Part shown: positions 47,805 through 56,780 of the stretch, in pieces
Numbering within the stretch: position 1 is the stretch's first letter
Layout: every line of letters begins with the position of its first letter
Assembly (NCBI RefSeq): GCF_900105735.1
Contig: NZ_LT629793.1
Location: 1,116,001-1,180,000, forward strand
Length of the DNA: 64,000 bases
Direction of reading: 5' to 3'
Origin: Pseudomonas yamanorum
GTDB lineage: Bacteria; Pseudomonadota; Gammaproteobacteria; Pseudomonadales; Pseudomonadaceae
Program-made: the position numbers and the translations under genes
The notes under the pieces: model-generated
Told to the model about the DNA's origin: nothing
The model's database searches: none
What the model saw: only the letters and a program-made list of their open reading frames with translations

Positions 47805-48362
47805 TCACGTAAATACTTCGCGCCTTAGCATGGCTCGCGCGCGAGAAAGGCGGGAGCGCACCGTTCCTATTGGAATGCCCAAGCGTTCAGCTAGAGCATG
47901 GTAGTTACCCGGATTTTCGAGCATCACGGTGAGCACCCGACGCATGTCCGGCGACAATGCCGCAGTGGCGCGCGCCGTACGCTCTAACAGTCGTAGCGCG
48001 TCGACCTGGCGATCCAAGTCGAACGCCAGTTCATTCGATTCCATATCCAATGTATCCAGCTCGCACAGCGGAGGACGCGTATACGCTCGACGGAAATGAC
48101 TGCGAATTAAATTGAGTGCAATGCCAAACATCCATGTTTCCGGCTTGGAATCGCCATTGAATTTATTGCAATTTCGCAGTGCCTCCACGTAAGTCCCCTG
48201 CAACAGATCCTCCGCATCCTCGGGATTCATGACGCGACTGCGAATAAACTTACGCAAACTTTCATGATTATAGCTGGATAAAAAAACTCTAACAACCTGT
48301 TGCTCAAATGTAATCGGCATATCGCGCTCGGCGGGCTTTACTTTTTTCTGTTGCATAGACAT
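47805..48362 (-). CDS. hrpL: HrpL-type ECF sigma factor
   Basis: 185 residues from the ATG of MSMQQKK, chosen because AAAGGAC precedes it and a sigma54-type promoter lies just upstream; P. syringae HrpL has 184. Region 2: FLSSYNHESLRKFIRSRVMN, PEDAEDLLQGTYVEAL, ETWMFGIALNLIRSHFRRA. Region 4: LSPDMRRVLTVMLENPGNYH, then ALAERLGIPIGTVRSRLSRA. It directs RNA polymerase to hrp boxes; matching boxes occur at 42802, 48544 and 63465 (minus). It is divergent from hrpJ. Confidence 0.93.
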   Translation of the reverse strand: MSMQQKKVKPAERDMPITFEQQVVRVFLSSYNHESLRKFIRSRVMNPEDAEDLLQGTYVEALRNCNKFNGDSKPETWMFGIALNLIRSHFRRAYTRPPLCELDTLDMESNELAFDLDRQVDALRLLERTARATAALSPDMRRVLTVMLENPGNYHALAERLGIPIGTVRSRLSRARAMLRREVFT

Positions 48363-48387
48363 GTCCTTTAGTTGGACTGTGCCTCTA

Positions 48388-48404
48388 CACAAGATGCGTG
48401 CCAA
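48388..48404 (-). promoter_or_regulatory. Sigma54 (-24/-12) promoter of hrpL
   Basis: Minus strand TTGGCACGCATCTTGTG: TGGCACG at -24 and TTGT in place of TTGC at -12, with the standard spacing. It lies 26 nt upstream of the hrpL start codon. The HrpS-like enhancer-binding protein encoded at 58867-59811 is the expected activator. Confidence 0.85.
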
Positions 48405-48543
48405 GCCCTCAGCTGCCCAGTAACCAAGGTAAAATACTGATGTTGTACATCAATTTCACGCCAGAAGCGGCGTACTGGACGCGACCATGTCGCCACTTAT
48501 CGCACACCACCCCAAATCGCTTATACAGTTGTCTCATTCCGAT

Positions 48544-48572
48544 GGAACCGCTTTGGCTCCTAGAACCACTTA
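48544..48572 (+). promoter_or_regulatory. hrp box of the hrpJ operon
   Basis: GGAACC, 16-nt spacer, CCACTTA: full match to the HrpL promoter consensus, 25-31 nt before hrpJ. Confidence 0.92.
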
Positions 48573-48597
48573 CTCAAACCCTGATTAATTACCAAGT

Positions 48598-49653
48598 GTG
48601 ACTATGAAAACCGATGCGCCGCGTCCCGCCCCTCCTCCTAGCGCGCTTATTCCCCCCCATGTGCCGCAACCGAAGCCACCGGGGACTGGTCAGAACATGG
48701 AGGAAATCGCCATGGTCTTTAGCCAGCACGTAGAACGCAGTAGTAAGGCTCTGCATCAGCGTCGCATTCAACTGCCCAAACTGGAACAGGCCTTGCCTCA
48801 GATCGCGGCGCCGGAGCACTTAAGGCCCTGGTGTGAGCAGTTATCGCATCTGGATGCAAGTACAGTCGCTCAACGGCTGTTGGCGGTGCAGCAACTAGCT
48901 GAACGATGCACACCGGTGGATCGGATCGTCCATCTGGCCGACGGTGACCCAGCACAGGCCCATATACTACTGGAGCGACTGACCGAGCAAGCGGAGGCAA
49001 ACGCGCGCAAAACTGAAGCACTGAGGCTCAGGGCTTGTCTCGCACGGTTGCACAAAGCCCATGGAGCCGAAATTACGGCGGGACTAAATATCGGCGGGGC
49101 GTTACTAGCAGGCCTAGACGACCCAACCTTACGGCAGTCCGTGCTTCGCCTGTATTACGACAAAATTGTGCTCAAACAATCATTGGTTGAGTTGTTACAG
49201 CAGCTACTTGAATTGTTCCTAGAAGAACATTTTGAAACTGGCTTGAAGGTTTTACGCCGCGCGTTGGCAGACGATATCGCCTCAGAAACGCCATCTCGAC
49301 CCAGTGTAAGATTGCGCAAATTATTGGCCGGCTTGGAATCTGCCGGACAATTGTCAAGTTTAATTCACGCCTGTCGGGCCGTGCTGGCGCGCTGCCCAGA
49401 AAGCGTGCCCTACACCCCCGTGACCCTCAGCCGCCGCGTGGTGGGTTTGCCCCTCAGTGGCGTAAACGCGTTCGAAGCTGAACGTCTGAGCAAAGAACTC
49501 AATGGTGGTGAGCATGCGAATCAACAGCAGACTTTGTCCACGGTGTACGGACTGATGCGAAGCCTGCCGCTGAGTTTGTGGAGTGACCTGAATCATCGGC
49601 AGCGCTCCCTTGCGGCGATACAAACGCTGTTCGAAGACCGGTCGAGGATCTAG
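48598..49653 (+). CDS. hrpJ: T3SS gatekeeper SctW (HrpJ)
   Basis: 351 residues from GTG (48598) or 349 from the ATG two codons on; neither has a clear ribosome-binding site. The Pro-rich N-terminus (PRPAPPPSALIPPHVPQPKP) is followed by the all-helical HrpJ/YopN domain (VFSQHVERSSKALHQRRIQL, GLNIGGALLAG) and the TyeA-like C-terminus (GLMRSLPLSLWSDLNHRQRS). Family role: controls the switch from translocator to effector export. First gene of an eleven-gene apparatus operon behind an hrp box. Confidence 0.9.
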   Translation: MTMKTDAPRPAPPPSALIPPHVPQPKPPGTGQNMEEIAMVFSQHVERSSKALHQRRIQLPKLEQALPQIAAPEHLRPWCEQLSHLDASTVAQRLLAVQQLAERCTPVDRIVHLADGDPAQAHILLERLTEQAEANARKTEALRLRACLARLHKAHGAEITAGLNIGGALLAGLDDPTLRQSVLRLYYDKIVLKQSLVELLQQLLELFLEEHFETGLKVLRRALADDIASETPSRPSVRLRKLLAGLESAGQLSSLIHACRAVLARCPESVPYTPVTLSRRVVGLPLSGVNAFEAERLSKELNGGEHANQQQTLSTVYGLMRSLPLSLWSDLNHRQRSLAAIQTLFEDRSRI

Positions 49654-49657
49654 GCGA

Positions 49658-51733
49658 ATGCCCCCATACATCGTCCCATTGCATCGGTTTGCCTTGCTAG
49701 CCGCCCAGCGCAGCGAGCTGGTCACCGGCAGCCTAGCGCTGGCGATCGTATTCATGATGATTATTCCGCTACCAACGTGGCTGGTGGACGTATTGATCGC
49801 GGCGAACATCAGCTTTGCCACGCTGTTGGTGGTGTTGGCATTACTGTTACCCAGCCCTCTGTCCTTTTCCTCTTTTCCGGCGGTTTTGCTGCTTTCGACC
49901 CTTTTCCGCCTTGCCCTATCAGTAGCTACCACCCGCCTGATTCTGCTTGAGCAGGATGCCGGTAGCATTGTCGAGGCTTTTGGCAACTTTGTTGTTGGCG
50001 GTAATCTGGCCGTCGGCCTAGTCATGTTTCTGATCCTGACCCTAGTCAACTTTCTGGTCATCACTAAGGGCTCCGAACGTGTCGCGGAAGTGGCTGCGCG
50101 GTTCACCCTCGATGCCATGCCCGGTAAGCAGATGTCGATCGACAGCGATTTGCGCGGCGGCCTTATCACGGCTGAGACTGCCATTTTGCGACGTGAGACA
50201 CTCGCGCGGGAGAGCCAGCTGTTCGGCGCGATGGATGGCGCTATCAAGTTCGTTAAAGGGGACGCGATCGCCGGCATAGTTATCGTGCTGATCAACATGA
50301 TTGCAGGTTTCAGCATTGGCATGCTTCAGCACGACATGAGCGCAGGTGATTCAGCCCGCCTTTATTCGGTACTGACCATTGGCGATGGCTTGATCGCTCA
50401 AATTCCTGCACTAATGATTTCTTTGACGGCAGGGATGATGATTACACGCGTTTCACCCGACGCGACAAACCAAGGCACTGATATAGGACGACAGATTGCG
50501 CAGCAGATAACGAGTGAGCCCAAGGCTTGGATAGGCTCGGCATTAGGTTCACTGGGGTTTGCCGCGCTGCCAGGGATGCCAACTTCAACTTTTATCGTAA
50601 TTGCCGCGCTGGCGGCATCAATCGGTGGCTACCAGTTGTTAAAGGAGTACCGGCAAGCAAACCAGATTGTCCAAACGCTTTCAATGCGGGACAACGGAGT
50701 GGAGGATCTCCGGAATTTCAACGCCGCCAGGGCATTTCTAATTCACTTGCCCGCTTCCCAGCGAGACTCCGAGTCGGTGGTTGAGTTGCTGCACGCCATA
50801 CGCTTGACCCGCAACCGGCTAGTTCAACATTACGGCCTGACCCTGCCGAGTTTCGAAATTGAATACAACAATCAACTGGCGGAGAACACCTTTGTGTTTC
50901 TGGTACACGAGATTGCCGTACTTACCGCTACCTTTGGCCCTATGGTCGCGGTGCCATTGACCGCGCTGGACGAACCACCTGAAGGTGTCCTGTTAGGGCA
51001 AGAGGAGCGTCAGGAAGAGGAGTGGATGTGGCTGGCCCCCGACCACCCCATCTTGGCGACCCTTGAACCGCGCACTGCTCTGACTTTACTCGCCGAGCGT
51101 ATGGAGCAGTGCATGCTGAAAAGCGGGCCGCAGTTTTTGGGGTTGCAAGAAACCAAGCACATCTTGAACTGGATGGAGTCCAAACACCCAGAAGTGGCAC
51201 AGGAACTTCAGCGCACCCTACCACTGAGCCGGTTTGCGGCCGTTCTTCAACGCCTGGTTTCAGAACGTGTGCCAATTAGGGCAATAGGGTTAATTGCCGA
51301 TGTCCTGATTGAGCACGGCCCTCATGAGCGTTCAGTGCCCGCCCTAACCGATTACGCGAGAATTGCACTCAAAGCACAAATCTACGACGAGTTTAAAGAG
51401 CTAGAAGGCTTGAACGCGTGGTTATTGTCGCCCGAAGCAGAGGCATCGCTGCGCGAACTCAGACGGCAGACGCAGACCGAAACATTTTTCGCCCTCGAAG
51501 CCGAAAAATCGCAGATGCTGGCACATCAACTGCGTTATGCCTTCCCGCAGCCGGCCACGTTAAAATGCGTGCTGCTGGTCGCTCAAGACATACGTAGCCC
51601 ATTGCGCGATTTGATCTGCGACGAATTTAATCACATTCCCGTCTTATCTTTTGCCGAGCTGCTCGGCAGTGCCAAAGTGCAAGTGCTCGGGCGGATAGAC
51701 GTTGACGACCCGGGTGCGCACGATGCGGCGTAA
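49658..51733 (+). CDS. hrcV: T3SS export gate protein SctV (HrcV)
   Basis: 691 residues from the ATG of MPPYIVPLHRF, 4 nt after the hrpJ stop (the frame is open further upstream but overlaps hrpJ). N-terminal half: eight transmembrane helices with the FHIPEP signature region (LSTLFRLALSVATTRLILL, GSERVAEVAARFTLDAMPGK, QMSIDSDLR). C-terminal half: cytosolic nonameric ring domain (NFNAARAFLIHLP to the end). Central export-gate component using the proton motive force. Intact. Confidence 0.96.
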   Translation: MPPYIVPLHRFALLAAQRSELVTGSLALAIVFMMIIPLPTWLVDVLIAANISFATLLVVLALLLPSPLSFSSFPAVLLLSTLFRLALSVATTRLILLEQDAGSIVEAFGNFVVGGNLAVGLVMFLILTLVNFLVITKGSERVAEVAARFTLDAMPGKQMSIDSDLRGGLITAETAILRRETLARESQLFGAMDGAIKFVKGDAIAGIVIVLINMIAGFSIGMLQHDMSAGDSARLYSVLTIGDGLIAQIPALMISLTAGMMITRVSPDATNQGTDIGRQIAQQITSEPKAWIGSALGSLGFAALPGMPTSTFIVIAALAASIGGYQLLKEYRQANQIVQTLSMRDNGVEDLRNFNAARAFLIHLPASQRDSESVVELLHAIRLTRNRLVQHYGLTLPSFEIEYNNQLAENTFVFLVHEIAVLTATFGPMVAVPLTALDEPPEGVLLGQEERQEEEWMWLAPDHPILATLEPRTALTLLAERMEQCMLKSGPQFLGLQETKHILNWMESKHPEVAQELQRTLPLSRFAAVLQRLVSERVPIRAIGLIADVLIEHGPHERSVPALTDYARIALKAQIYDEFKELEGLNAWLLSPEAEASLRELRRQTQTETFFALEAEKSQMLAHQLRYAFPQPATLKCVLLVAQDIRSPLRDLICDEFNHIPVLSFAELLGSAKVQVLGRIDVDDPGAHDAA

Positions 51734-51735
51734 TA

Positions 51736-52644
51736 GTGGCGAGCGTGGATACCACGGTGTTTGAACTGCGCGTATTAAGCGGCCTTCACCAGCAGGCTGC
51801 GCTGCCACTGGTGGGAGATGAATGGTACGTCGGGGCTCGCGAAGAGGCGGATTTGGCCCTGTTCGATCCCGGGATCGAAGCCCACCATGGCGCGCTGCAC
51901 CTGCAAGCAGAGCAGTGGCGGCTTGAGGCGCACGCAGGGGCATTTTACGATGCCGAGGGCGAGGTTTTGATTGGCACCATCCTCCCCGAACAGCTCTTCC
52001 GCGCGGCGAATATTTGGCTATGCGTCGCTCCATGCGATGCGCCCTGGGCAAGCGAAACCGTCCCCCTTGAGATGCCAGCGCTCAAGCCCGTGCCACCGCT
52101 AGCGCCGTCGTCCGCACAACCTCTAGTTCACTGGCCTTGGCTGTGGGTACTGCTGCCAGTTCTGATGGCTGTAATGGCGGCCGGAGGGATGCTATGGACG
52201 CCCACTCCGCTAACGCAGGTAACGCCGCTAATGCCGCAAGCACTGTCCCCGTCCAAGCCGGCGCTGGAAACCGCCGAGCAGGTACGCACGGCCTTGCGGC
52301 TGCTACTCGACGAGCGAGGCCTGCATACGGTGACCCTGAACGACGCGGATAAAGTTGTATTACTCAGTGCCGACCCTACCCAGGAACCGATTCTGAGGCG
52401 GGTACTCAGAGTCTTCCAGCAGCGCTACAGGAGCGCAATAGCGGTTTCCTTGGATCTGCGTCCTACCGTGCAGACTCTACCTTTCCGGGTAGTCCAGGTG
52501 GTTGCCGGCGGAATCCCTCACCTGTTGACGGATCAAGGAACGCGTATGTTTATTGGCGATGAATCAGAGGGCGTTCGCCTCATTGCCATCGACCCCACAA
52601 AATTACGCTTTGACGGCAGCCCACCGCTGGAAGTGGACTGGTGA
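51736..52644 (+). CDS. hrpQ: T3SS inner-membrane ring protein SctD (HrpQ)
   Basis: 302 residues, GTG start 2 nt after the hrcV stop. An N-terminal cytoplasmic FHA-like domain (LRVLSGLHQQAALPLVGDEW, GIEAHHGALHLQAEQWRLEA), one transmembrane helix near residues 130-150 (PWLWVLLPVLMAVMAAGGML), and a periplasmic part with ring-building fold. SctD normally rings around SctJ; no sctJ is present in the window. Confidence 0.87.
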   Translation: MASVDTTVFELRVLSGLHQQAALPLVGDEWYVGAREEADLALFDPGIEAHHGALHLQAEQWRLEAHAGAFYDAEGEVLIGTILPEQLFRAANIWLCVAPCDAPWASETVPLEMPALKPVPPLAPSSAQPLVHWPWLWVLLPVLMAVMAAGGMLWTPTPLTQVTPLMPQALSPSKPALETAEQVRTALRLLLDERGLHTVTLNDADKVVLLSADPTQEPILRRVLRVFQQRYRSAIAVSLDLRPTVQTLPFRVVQVVAGGIPHLLTDQGTRMFIGDESEGVRLIAIDPTKLRFDGSPPLEVDW

Positions 52645-53996
52645 GCGCTCAGTCCAACACTGACATGCATGCGGCATGGCGCCAGCGTCAGCTGGCACAC
52701 TGGATCCGGTATGCCCCGGCGCAGTGGCGGGGGCGTGTACATTCGGTGCAGGGCATCCTGCTGCGCTGCCGACTGCCGCGCGCTCGCATTGGTGAGCTGT
52801 GCCAACTGCTCAAGTTCGGACAACCGCCAGTACTGGCCGAAGTCATCGGCTTTGAACAAGACTTGGCGTTGTTGTGCGCCCTCGGCCACTTGGAAGGCAT
52901 CGCGGCGGGTGACGCCGTCCTACCACTGGGTCAACCCCATCAACTACACGTGGGTTCGCACCTGCGAGGGAAAGTGCTCAACGGCTTCGGCGCACCGCTG
53001 GGCGCAGATTCTGTTTCCGATCAGCCCGACGCCGGCATCTTGATGCCTGTCATCGCTGAAGCTCCGATGCCGGCCGAGCGGCCCCCGTTAAAACGCTGGC
53101 TGATCACTGGCATTCGCGCCATTGATGGGCCCAACAGCCTGGCCGAAGGCCAGCGAGTCGGATTATTCGCAGGCCCAGGCTGTGGCAAAACCGTTCTATT
53201 GGCCGAACTGGCGCGCAATATCCAATGCGACACCATCGTGTTTGGTCTAATCGGTGAGCGCGGCCGCGAGCTGCGCGAATTCCTCGACAATGAGCTGGAT
53301 GATGAACTACGCCAACGCTCAATTATTGTATGTGCCACATCCGACCGTTCCAGCATGGAGCGCGCCCGCGCGGCCTTTACAGCGACCACTATTGCCGAAG
53401 GGCTGCGTAATCAAGGCCAGCATGTGCTGCTACTGATCGACTCTTTAACGCGGTTTGTGCGCGCTCAGCGTGAAATCGGTTTGGCGGTGGGCGAGCCCAT
53501 TGGCCGCAGCGGACTTCCGGCGTCAGTCTACACGCTGCTTCCACGCCTAGTTGAGCGCGCAGGCCAGACCCGCAGCGGGGCCATCACTGCGCTGTACACC
53601 GTTCTGGTCGAGGGGGACTCAATGCGCGATCCGATTGCCGAAGAGGCCCGCTCGTTACTTGATGGTCATTTGGTGCTTTCACGAGCTATGGCCGAGCAGG
53701 GGCATTTTCCGGCCATAGATGTGCTGGCGAGTTTGTCGAGGGTACAGGCGCAGGTCGTCAACACCGCGCACATCGAGGCTTCGCGACGACTGCGGCGATT
53801 ACTCAGCGCTTATCAGCAGGTCGAGTTTGTGCTGCGTTTAGGTGAGTACCAGAGCGGTGGCGATCCATTGACGGATCTGGCGGTAGATACACGCCCGGCG
53901 ACGCTGACTTTTTTACGTCAGGCGTTGCGACGGCCCAGCGCTCCCGACAGCACCGTACATGAACTACACATGCTGACTTCCGATGTCCCTGACTAA
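52641..53996 (+). CDS. hrcN: T3SS ATPase SctN (HrcN)
   Basis: 451 residues, GTG start overlapping the hrpQ stop (GTGA). Walker A GLFAGPGCGKTVLLAE, Walker B HVLLLIDSLTRFVRAQRE, and the family stretches IGERGRELREFLDN and GRSGLPASVYTLLPRLVERA. It forms the hexameric ATPase that releases chaperones and unfolds substrates. Intact, usual length. Confidence 0.97.
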   Translation: MSAQSNTDMHAAWRQRQLAHWIRYAPAQWRGRVHSVQGILLRCRLPRARIGELCQLLKFGQPPVLAEVIGFEQDLALLCALGHLEGIAAGDAVLPLGQPHQLHVGSHLRGKVLNGFGAPLGADSVSDQPDAGILMPVIAEAPMPAERPPLKRWLITGIRAIDGPNSLAEGQRVGLFAGPGCGKTVLLAELARNIQCDTIVFGLIGERGRELREFLDNELDDELRQRSIIVCATSDRSSMERARAAFTATTIAEGLRNQGQHVLLLIDSLTRFVRAQREIGLAVGEPIGRSGLPASVYTLLPRLVERAGQTRSGAITALYTVLVEGDSMRDPIAEEARSLLDGHLVLSRAMAEQGHFPAIDVLASLSRVQAQVVNTAHIEASRRLRRLLSAYQQVEFVLRLGEYQSGGDPLTDLAVDTRPATLTFLRQALRRPSAPDSTVHELHMLTSDVPD

Positions 53997-54384
53997 AGCG
54001 CAGGCGCTGTTGAAGCTCCGCGAGTACCGACGCGCCCGCGCCGAACAAGACTGCCGTCGGGCCGACCTAGCACTTCAGGCGATGGAACTTCATATCGAGA
54101 CATTACGAGCAGCCCTGCACTCCCCTATCGTCAGCCTCGCCCCGGCCCCGCTCAGCGGTACCGCTCTGAAGCAACAAGAGGACGCACACCAGCAGACGCT
54201 GCTGATGCATCACAAACGACTTACTGAGCTGAAGCAATTAGGTAATCAATATGACGAGCAAGGGAACCAGATTGCTCAGCTTAACCACTTATTACGAGAC
54301 CGAACACGTGCTCATGAGGCACTCAAAAAGCTAATCGAACAACTGGTCTATGAAAGATCAGACAGCGATAATCAAGAGGATTGA
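53983..54384 (+). CDS. hrpO: T3SS stalk protein SctO (HrpO)
   Basis: 133 residues, start 14 nt inside the end of hrcN. Almost entirely predicted coiled coil (charged heptads, LRAAL, LKQQEDAHQQTLLMHHKRL, LRDRTRAHEALKKLIEQL), which with this position identifies the central stalk (YscO/FliJ-type) linking ATPase and export gate. Confidence 0.85.
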   Translation: MSLTKAQALLKLREYRRARAEQDCRRADLALQAMELHIETLRAALHSPIVSLAPAPLSGTALKQQEDAHQQTLLMHHKRLTELKQLGNQYDEQGNQIAQLNHLLRDRTRAHEALKKLIEQLVYERSDSDNQED

Positions 54385-54388
54385 ACCA

Positions 54389-54778
54389 ATGTGGCGGCAT
54401 GAACGCGTACACATAAGTGCTGCCAAAGCCGCCAATCGATGTAGGGCGGTACCCCCCGTGAGTACCATCGCGCATGCTGGCAGCGAAAGCGAGGCAGCAG
54501 CATGGAACGCCGACAGTATCGAAGCCTTGTGCGCGACCTTGGCTCCGCTGCTGAGCAGCACTCGTAGCATTGAGATGACGGTTTGCCTTCCCCTGCTGGG
54601 CCGCTTGACCCTGAGGGCGTGCGAATACAAGCCTGGTCTATGGCTACTATTGATACGCAGTACACAGGCGTGCTGTTGCCAACACTTGGAGCAGCATCGG
54701 GACACCTACGAGGCACTTTTCTCACGCGCGCTGGATGCGCCGGTGTATCTGAGCATCTTGCAGGAACAGCTCGCATGA
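54389..54778 (+). CDS. hrpP: T3SS needle-length/substrate-switch protein SctP (HrpP)
   Basis: 129 residues from the ATG after AAGAGGATTGAACCA (good Shine-Dalgarno; an upstream in-frame ATG at 54350 lies inside hrpO). The C-terminal part resembles the T3S4 domain (EMTVCLPLLGRLTLRACEYK, HLEQHRDTYEALFSRAL). P. syringae HrpP is about 190 residues, so this one is short. Its stop overlaps the hrcQ start (ATGA). Confidence 0.72.
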   Translation: MWRHERVHISAAKAANRCRAVPPVSTIAHAGSESEAAAWNADSIEALCATLAPLLSSTRSIEMTVCLPLLGRLTLRACEYKPGLWLLLIRSTQACCCQHLEQHRDTYEALFSRALDAPVYLSILQEQLA

Positions 54779-55863
54779 GTCAGGTGCACCTCCCTCTTCG
54801 CCGACTGGCGCGCAGCGAAATGCAAGTCTTCAACACCATAGGACGCGGCCTATCTCTGCCCTTCGAAGTCGACGGTTTAGACGGTCAGTTACTCCTCGAC
54901 AACGTCAGCAGTGGCACCGAGTCGATAACGGGCAGCCGAATCAGCAGTATCTGCGGCCCCCTAATTCTGCACGACAACGGCCAGGTGCTGAGCTTGCTTG
55001 GCCGCTGTCCAATTCGCTTACCCGCCGCTGCTGACGACTGGGTATGGGCGCTGTATAACACAGGCCTCAGCCCTGTACTACAGGAGCTATTCGGGTCGTT
55101 AGGCGCCGCCGCCGACGGCCCGTTTCACGGCCCCCCCTGTCGCCTCCAAGTCCAGCTTGGTACACAGCGCCATGAATGCACGATTCAACTACCGGCGGCA
55201 ACCCTTATTGCAATGACGACTCGTGCATGCTGGAGGCCGATGATCCCAGCTTCCAATCTACTTTTACGCGTCTTCTTGCCTGTAATTATTGGGGAATTAC
55301 ACCTGAGCATGGGACAGCTTCAGCGATTACGTCCGGGTGATGTGCTCATGCCCGAGCATCTACGTTTCACTCCCCAAGGTGTGGGGGTTTGGCTGCCCAG
55401 CCGCACCCCTTGGCCGGTTCGTATTACCCACGCGCGACAGCAAGTGTGGCTGCACCTGACAACAGGAGACACGCATATGGATCCGGCATTCGATCCCGAA
55501 ATGATTCAGGCCAACGAAGCGGCGTATGAGCCCTACGCTGATATGACCCACGAAGCGTACCCGCAAGACGGACACGTTAGTAACGAGGATCACGCCGACA
55601 TTGAGGACAACAAGCCATGGGAGTCAAGCGCGCTCGGGCACTTTAGTGACCTATTGCTGCCCCTCAGCATTCGCTGCGGCCACCTGCAGTTGTCACTTTA
55701 CGAACTCCAACGTCTGGCTCCTGGCAGCGTATTACCTATCCTAGGTGCTGCGCCAGGTGAAGCGGCGCTATATCATGGCGAACGACGCCTAGCGTACGGC
55801 GAGCTGGTACAAATTGATGATGGCTTGGGGATGCAGATCACCCGGCTGGATACCTTAGCATGA
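54775..55863 (+). CDS. hrcQ: T3SS C-ring protein SctQ (HrcQ), unsplit
   Basis: 362 residues, start overlapping the hrpP stop. The N-terminal ~230 residues correspond to HrcQa ([20 protein letters not shown] ... [19 protein letters not shown], a first SpoA-like domain). An acidic linker (residues ~235-280, [20 protein letters not shown]) leads to the C-terminal SpoA domain ([20 protein letters not shown]) matching HrcQb. In P. syringae these are two genes, hrcQa and hrcQb; here they form one frame, as in Erwinia/Yersinia-type systems, with a good internal start at 55477. Confidence 0.88.
   Translation: MSQVHLPLRRLARSEMQVFNTIGRGLSLPFEVDGLDGQLLLDNVSSGTESITGSRISSICGPLILHDNGQVLSLLGRCPIRLPAAADDWVWALYNTGLSPVLQELFGSLGAAADGPFHGPPCRLQVQLGTQRHECTIQLPAATLIAMTTRACWRPMIPASNLLLRVFLPVIIGELHLSMGQLQRLRPGDVLMPEHLRFTPQGVGVWLPSRTPWPVRITHARQQVWLHLTTGDTHMDPAFDPEMIQANEAAYEPYADMTHEAYPQDGHVSNEDHADIEDNKPWESSALGHFSDLLLPLSIRCGHLQLSLYELQRLAPGSVLPILGAAPGEAALYHGERRLAYGELVQIDDGLGMQITRLDTLA
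55464..55479 (+). promoter_or_regulatory. Internal ribosome-binding site and ATG in hrcQ
   Basis: AGGAG (55464-55468), 8-nt spacer, ATG (55477-55479), in frame with hrcQ at codon 235. Translation here would give a 128-residue SctQ-C/HrcQb-like protein. Confidence 0.7.
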
Positions 55864-56513
55864 CATCGCAAGGCCTTGACCCAATGATGCTTGCGTTGTT
55901 GCTAGCGAGCCTATCACTGATTCCATTATTGCTGATGACCAGCACGGCCTTTCTAAAAGTCGTTATCGTACTCATGATCACCCGAAACGCGATCGGCATT
56001 CAACAGGTCCCCCCTAATTTGGCCCTGTATGGTATTGCCCTCGCGGCGACCCTCTTTATTATGGCGCCGGTGGGCCAAGAAATGGTGCAGGTCGGGCAGC
56101 GTGCGCCTCTGGATTTCACCACGAGCGATACGTTAATGGGTACTGCGAGCGCGGTGGTCGCCCCACTGGTTCGCTTTATGCAACGCAATACCGATCCCGA
56201 TATCCTCAATCACCTTCACGACAACGCCCTGACCATGTGGCCGGCGCAAATGACCGCCGACTTAAAGCCTGACGCGTTATATCTATTGATGCCCGGTTTT
56301 ATGTTGTCAGAACTCAAAGCCGGGTTTCACATAGGCTTTATCGTCTACATCCCCTTCATCGTCATTGACTTAATTGTCTCGAACCTTTTACTCGCCCTAG
56401 GTATGCAGATGGTGGCTCCTATGACCCTCTCGCTGCCATTGAAGCTGCTGCTGTTCGTGCTTGCCGAGGGCTGGACGCGACTGCTCGACGGCCTGTTCTA
56501 CTCGTATCTGTAG
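55860..56513 (+). CDS. hrcR: T3SS export apparatus protein SctR (HrcR)
   Basis: 217 residues; ATG overlaps the hrcQ stop. FliP/SctR signatures: [40 protein letters not shown], and [20 protein letters not shown] with PFIVIDL. Four membrane helices. Builds the pentameric core of the export channel. Confidence 0.96.
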   Translation: MTSQGLDPMMLALLLASLSLIPLLLMTSTAFLKVVIVLMITRNAIGIQQVPPNLALYGIALAATLFIMAPVGQEMVQVGQRAPLDFTTSDTLMGTASAVVAPLVRFMQRNTDPDILNHLHDNALTMWPAQMTADLKPDALYLLMPGFMLSELKAGFHIGFIVYIPFIVIDLIVSNLLLALGMQMVAPMTLSLPLKLLLFVLAEGWTRLLDGLFYSYL

Positions 56514-56515
56514 CC

Positions 56516-56776
56516 ATGGAAAGTCTAGAATTGTTCAAGCAAGCAATGTTCTTGGTGGTTCTGCTCTCGGCTCCGGCACTGATTACTGCAGTGCTCAGCG
56601 GGATCCTTATTTCGATGGTGCAAGCCTTAATGCAAGTTCAGGATCAGACGCTCCCATATGCGATCAAACTCACAGCGGTGGGGATGGCACTGCTGATTTC
56701 TGGCCGCTGGATGGGAGTAGAGCTGCTAAACCTAACCACGATCGCATTTGACAGCATCGCCATACGGGGTCATTGA
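56516..56776 (+). CDS. hrcS: T3SS export apparatus protein SctS (HrcS)
   Basis: 86 residues with two membrane helices: MFLVVLLSAPALITAVLSG and ALLISGRWM, and between them the conserved GILISMVQALMQVQDQTLPY. Standard length for FliQ/SctS. Confidence 0.95.
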   Translation: MESLELFKQAMFLVVLLSAPALITAVLSGILISMVQALMQVQDQTLPYAIKLTAVGMALLISGRWMGVELLNLTTIAFDSIAIRGH

Positions 56777-56780
56777 GCCG

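Noticed and set aside
49360..50322. 320-codon minus-strand frame opposite hrpJ/hrcV
   Set aside because: Antisense of well-conserved HrcV; composition (Arg/Ser/Thr-rich, no domain) is typical of a shadow frame.
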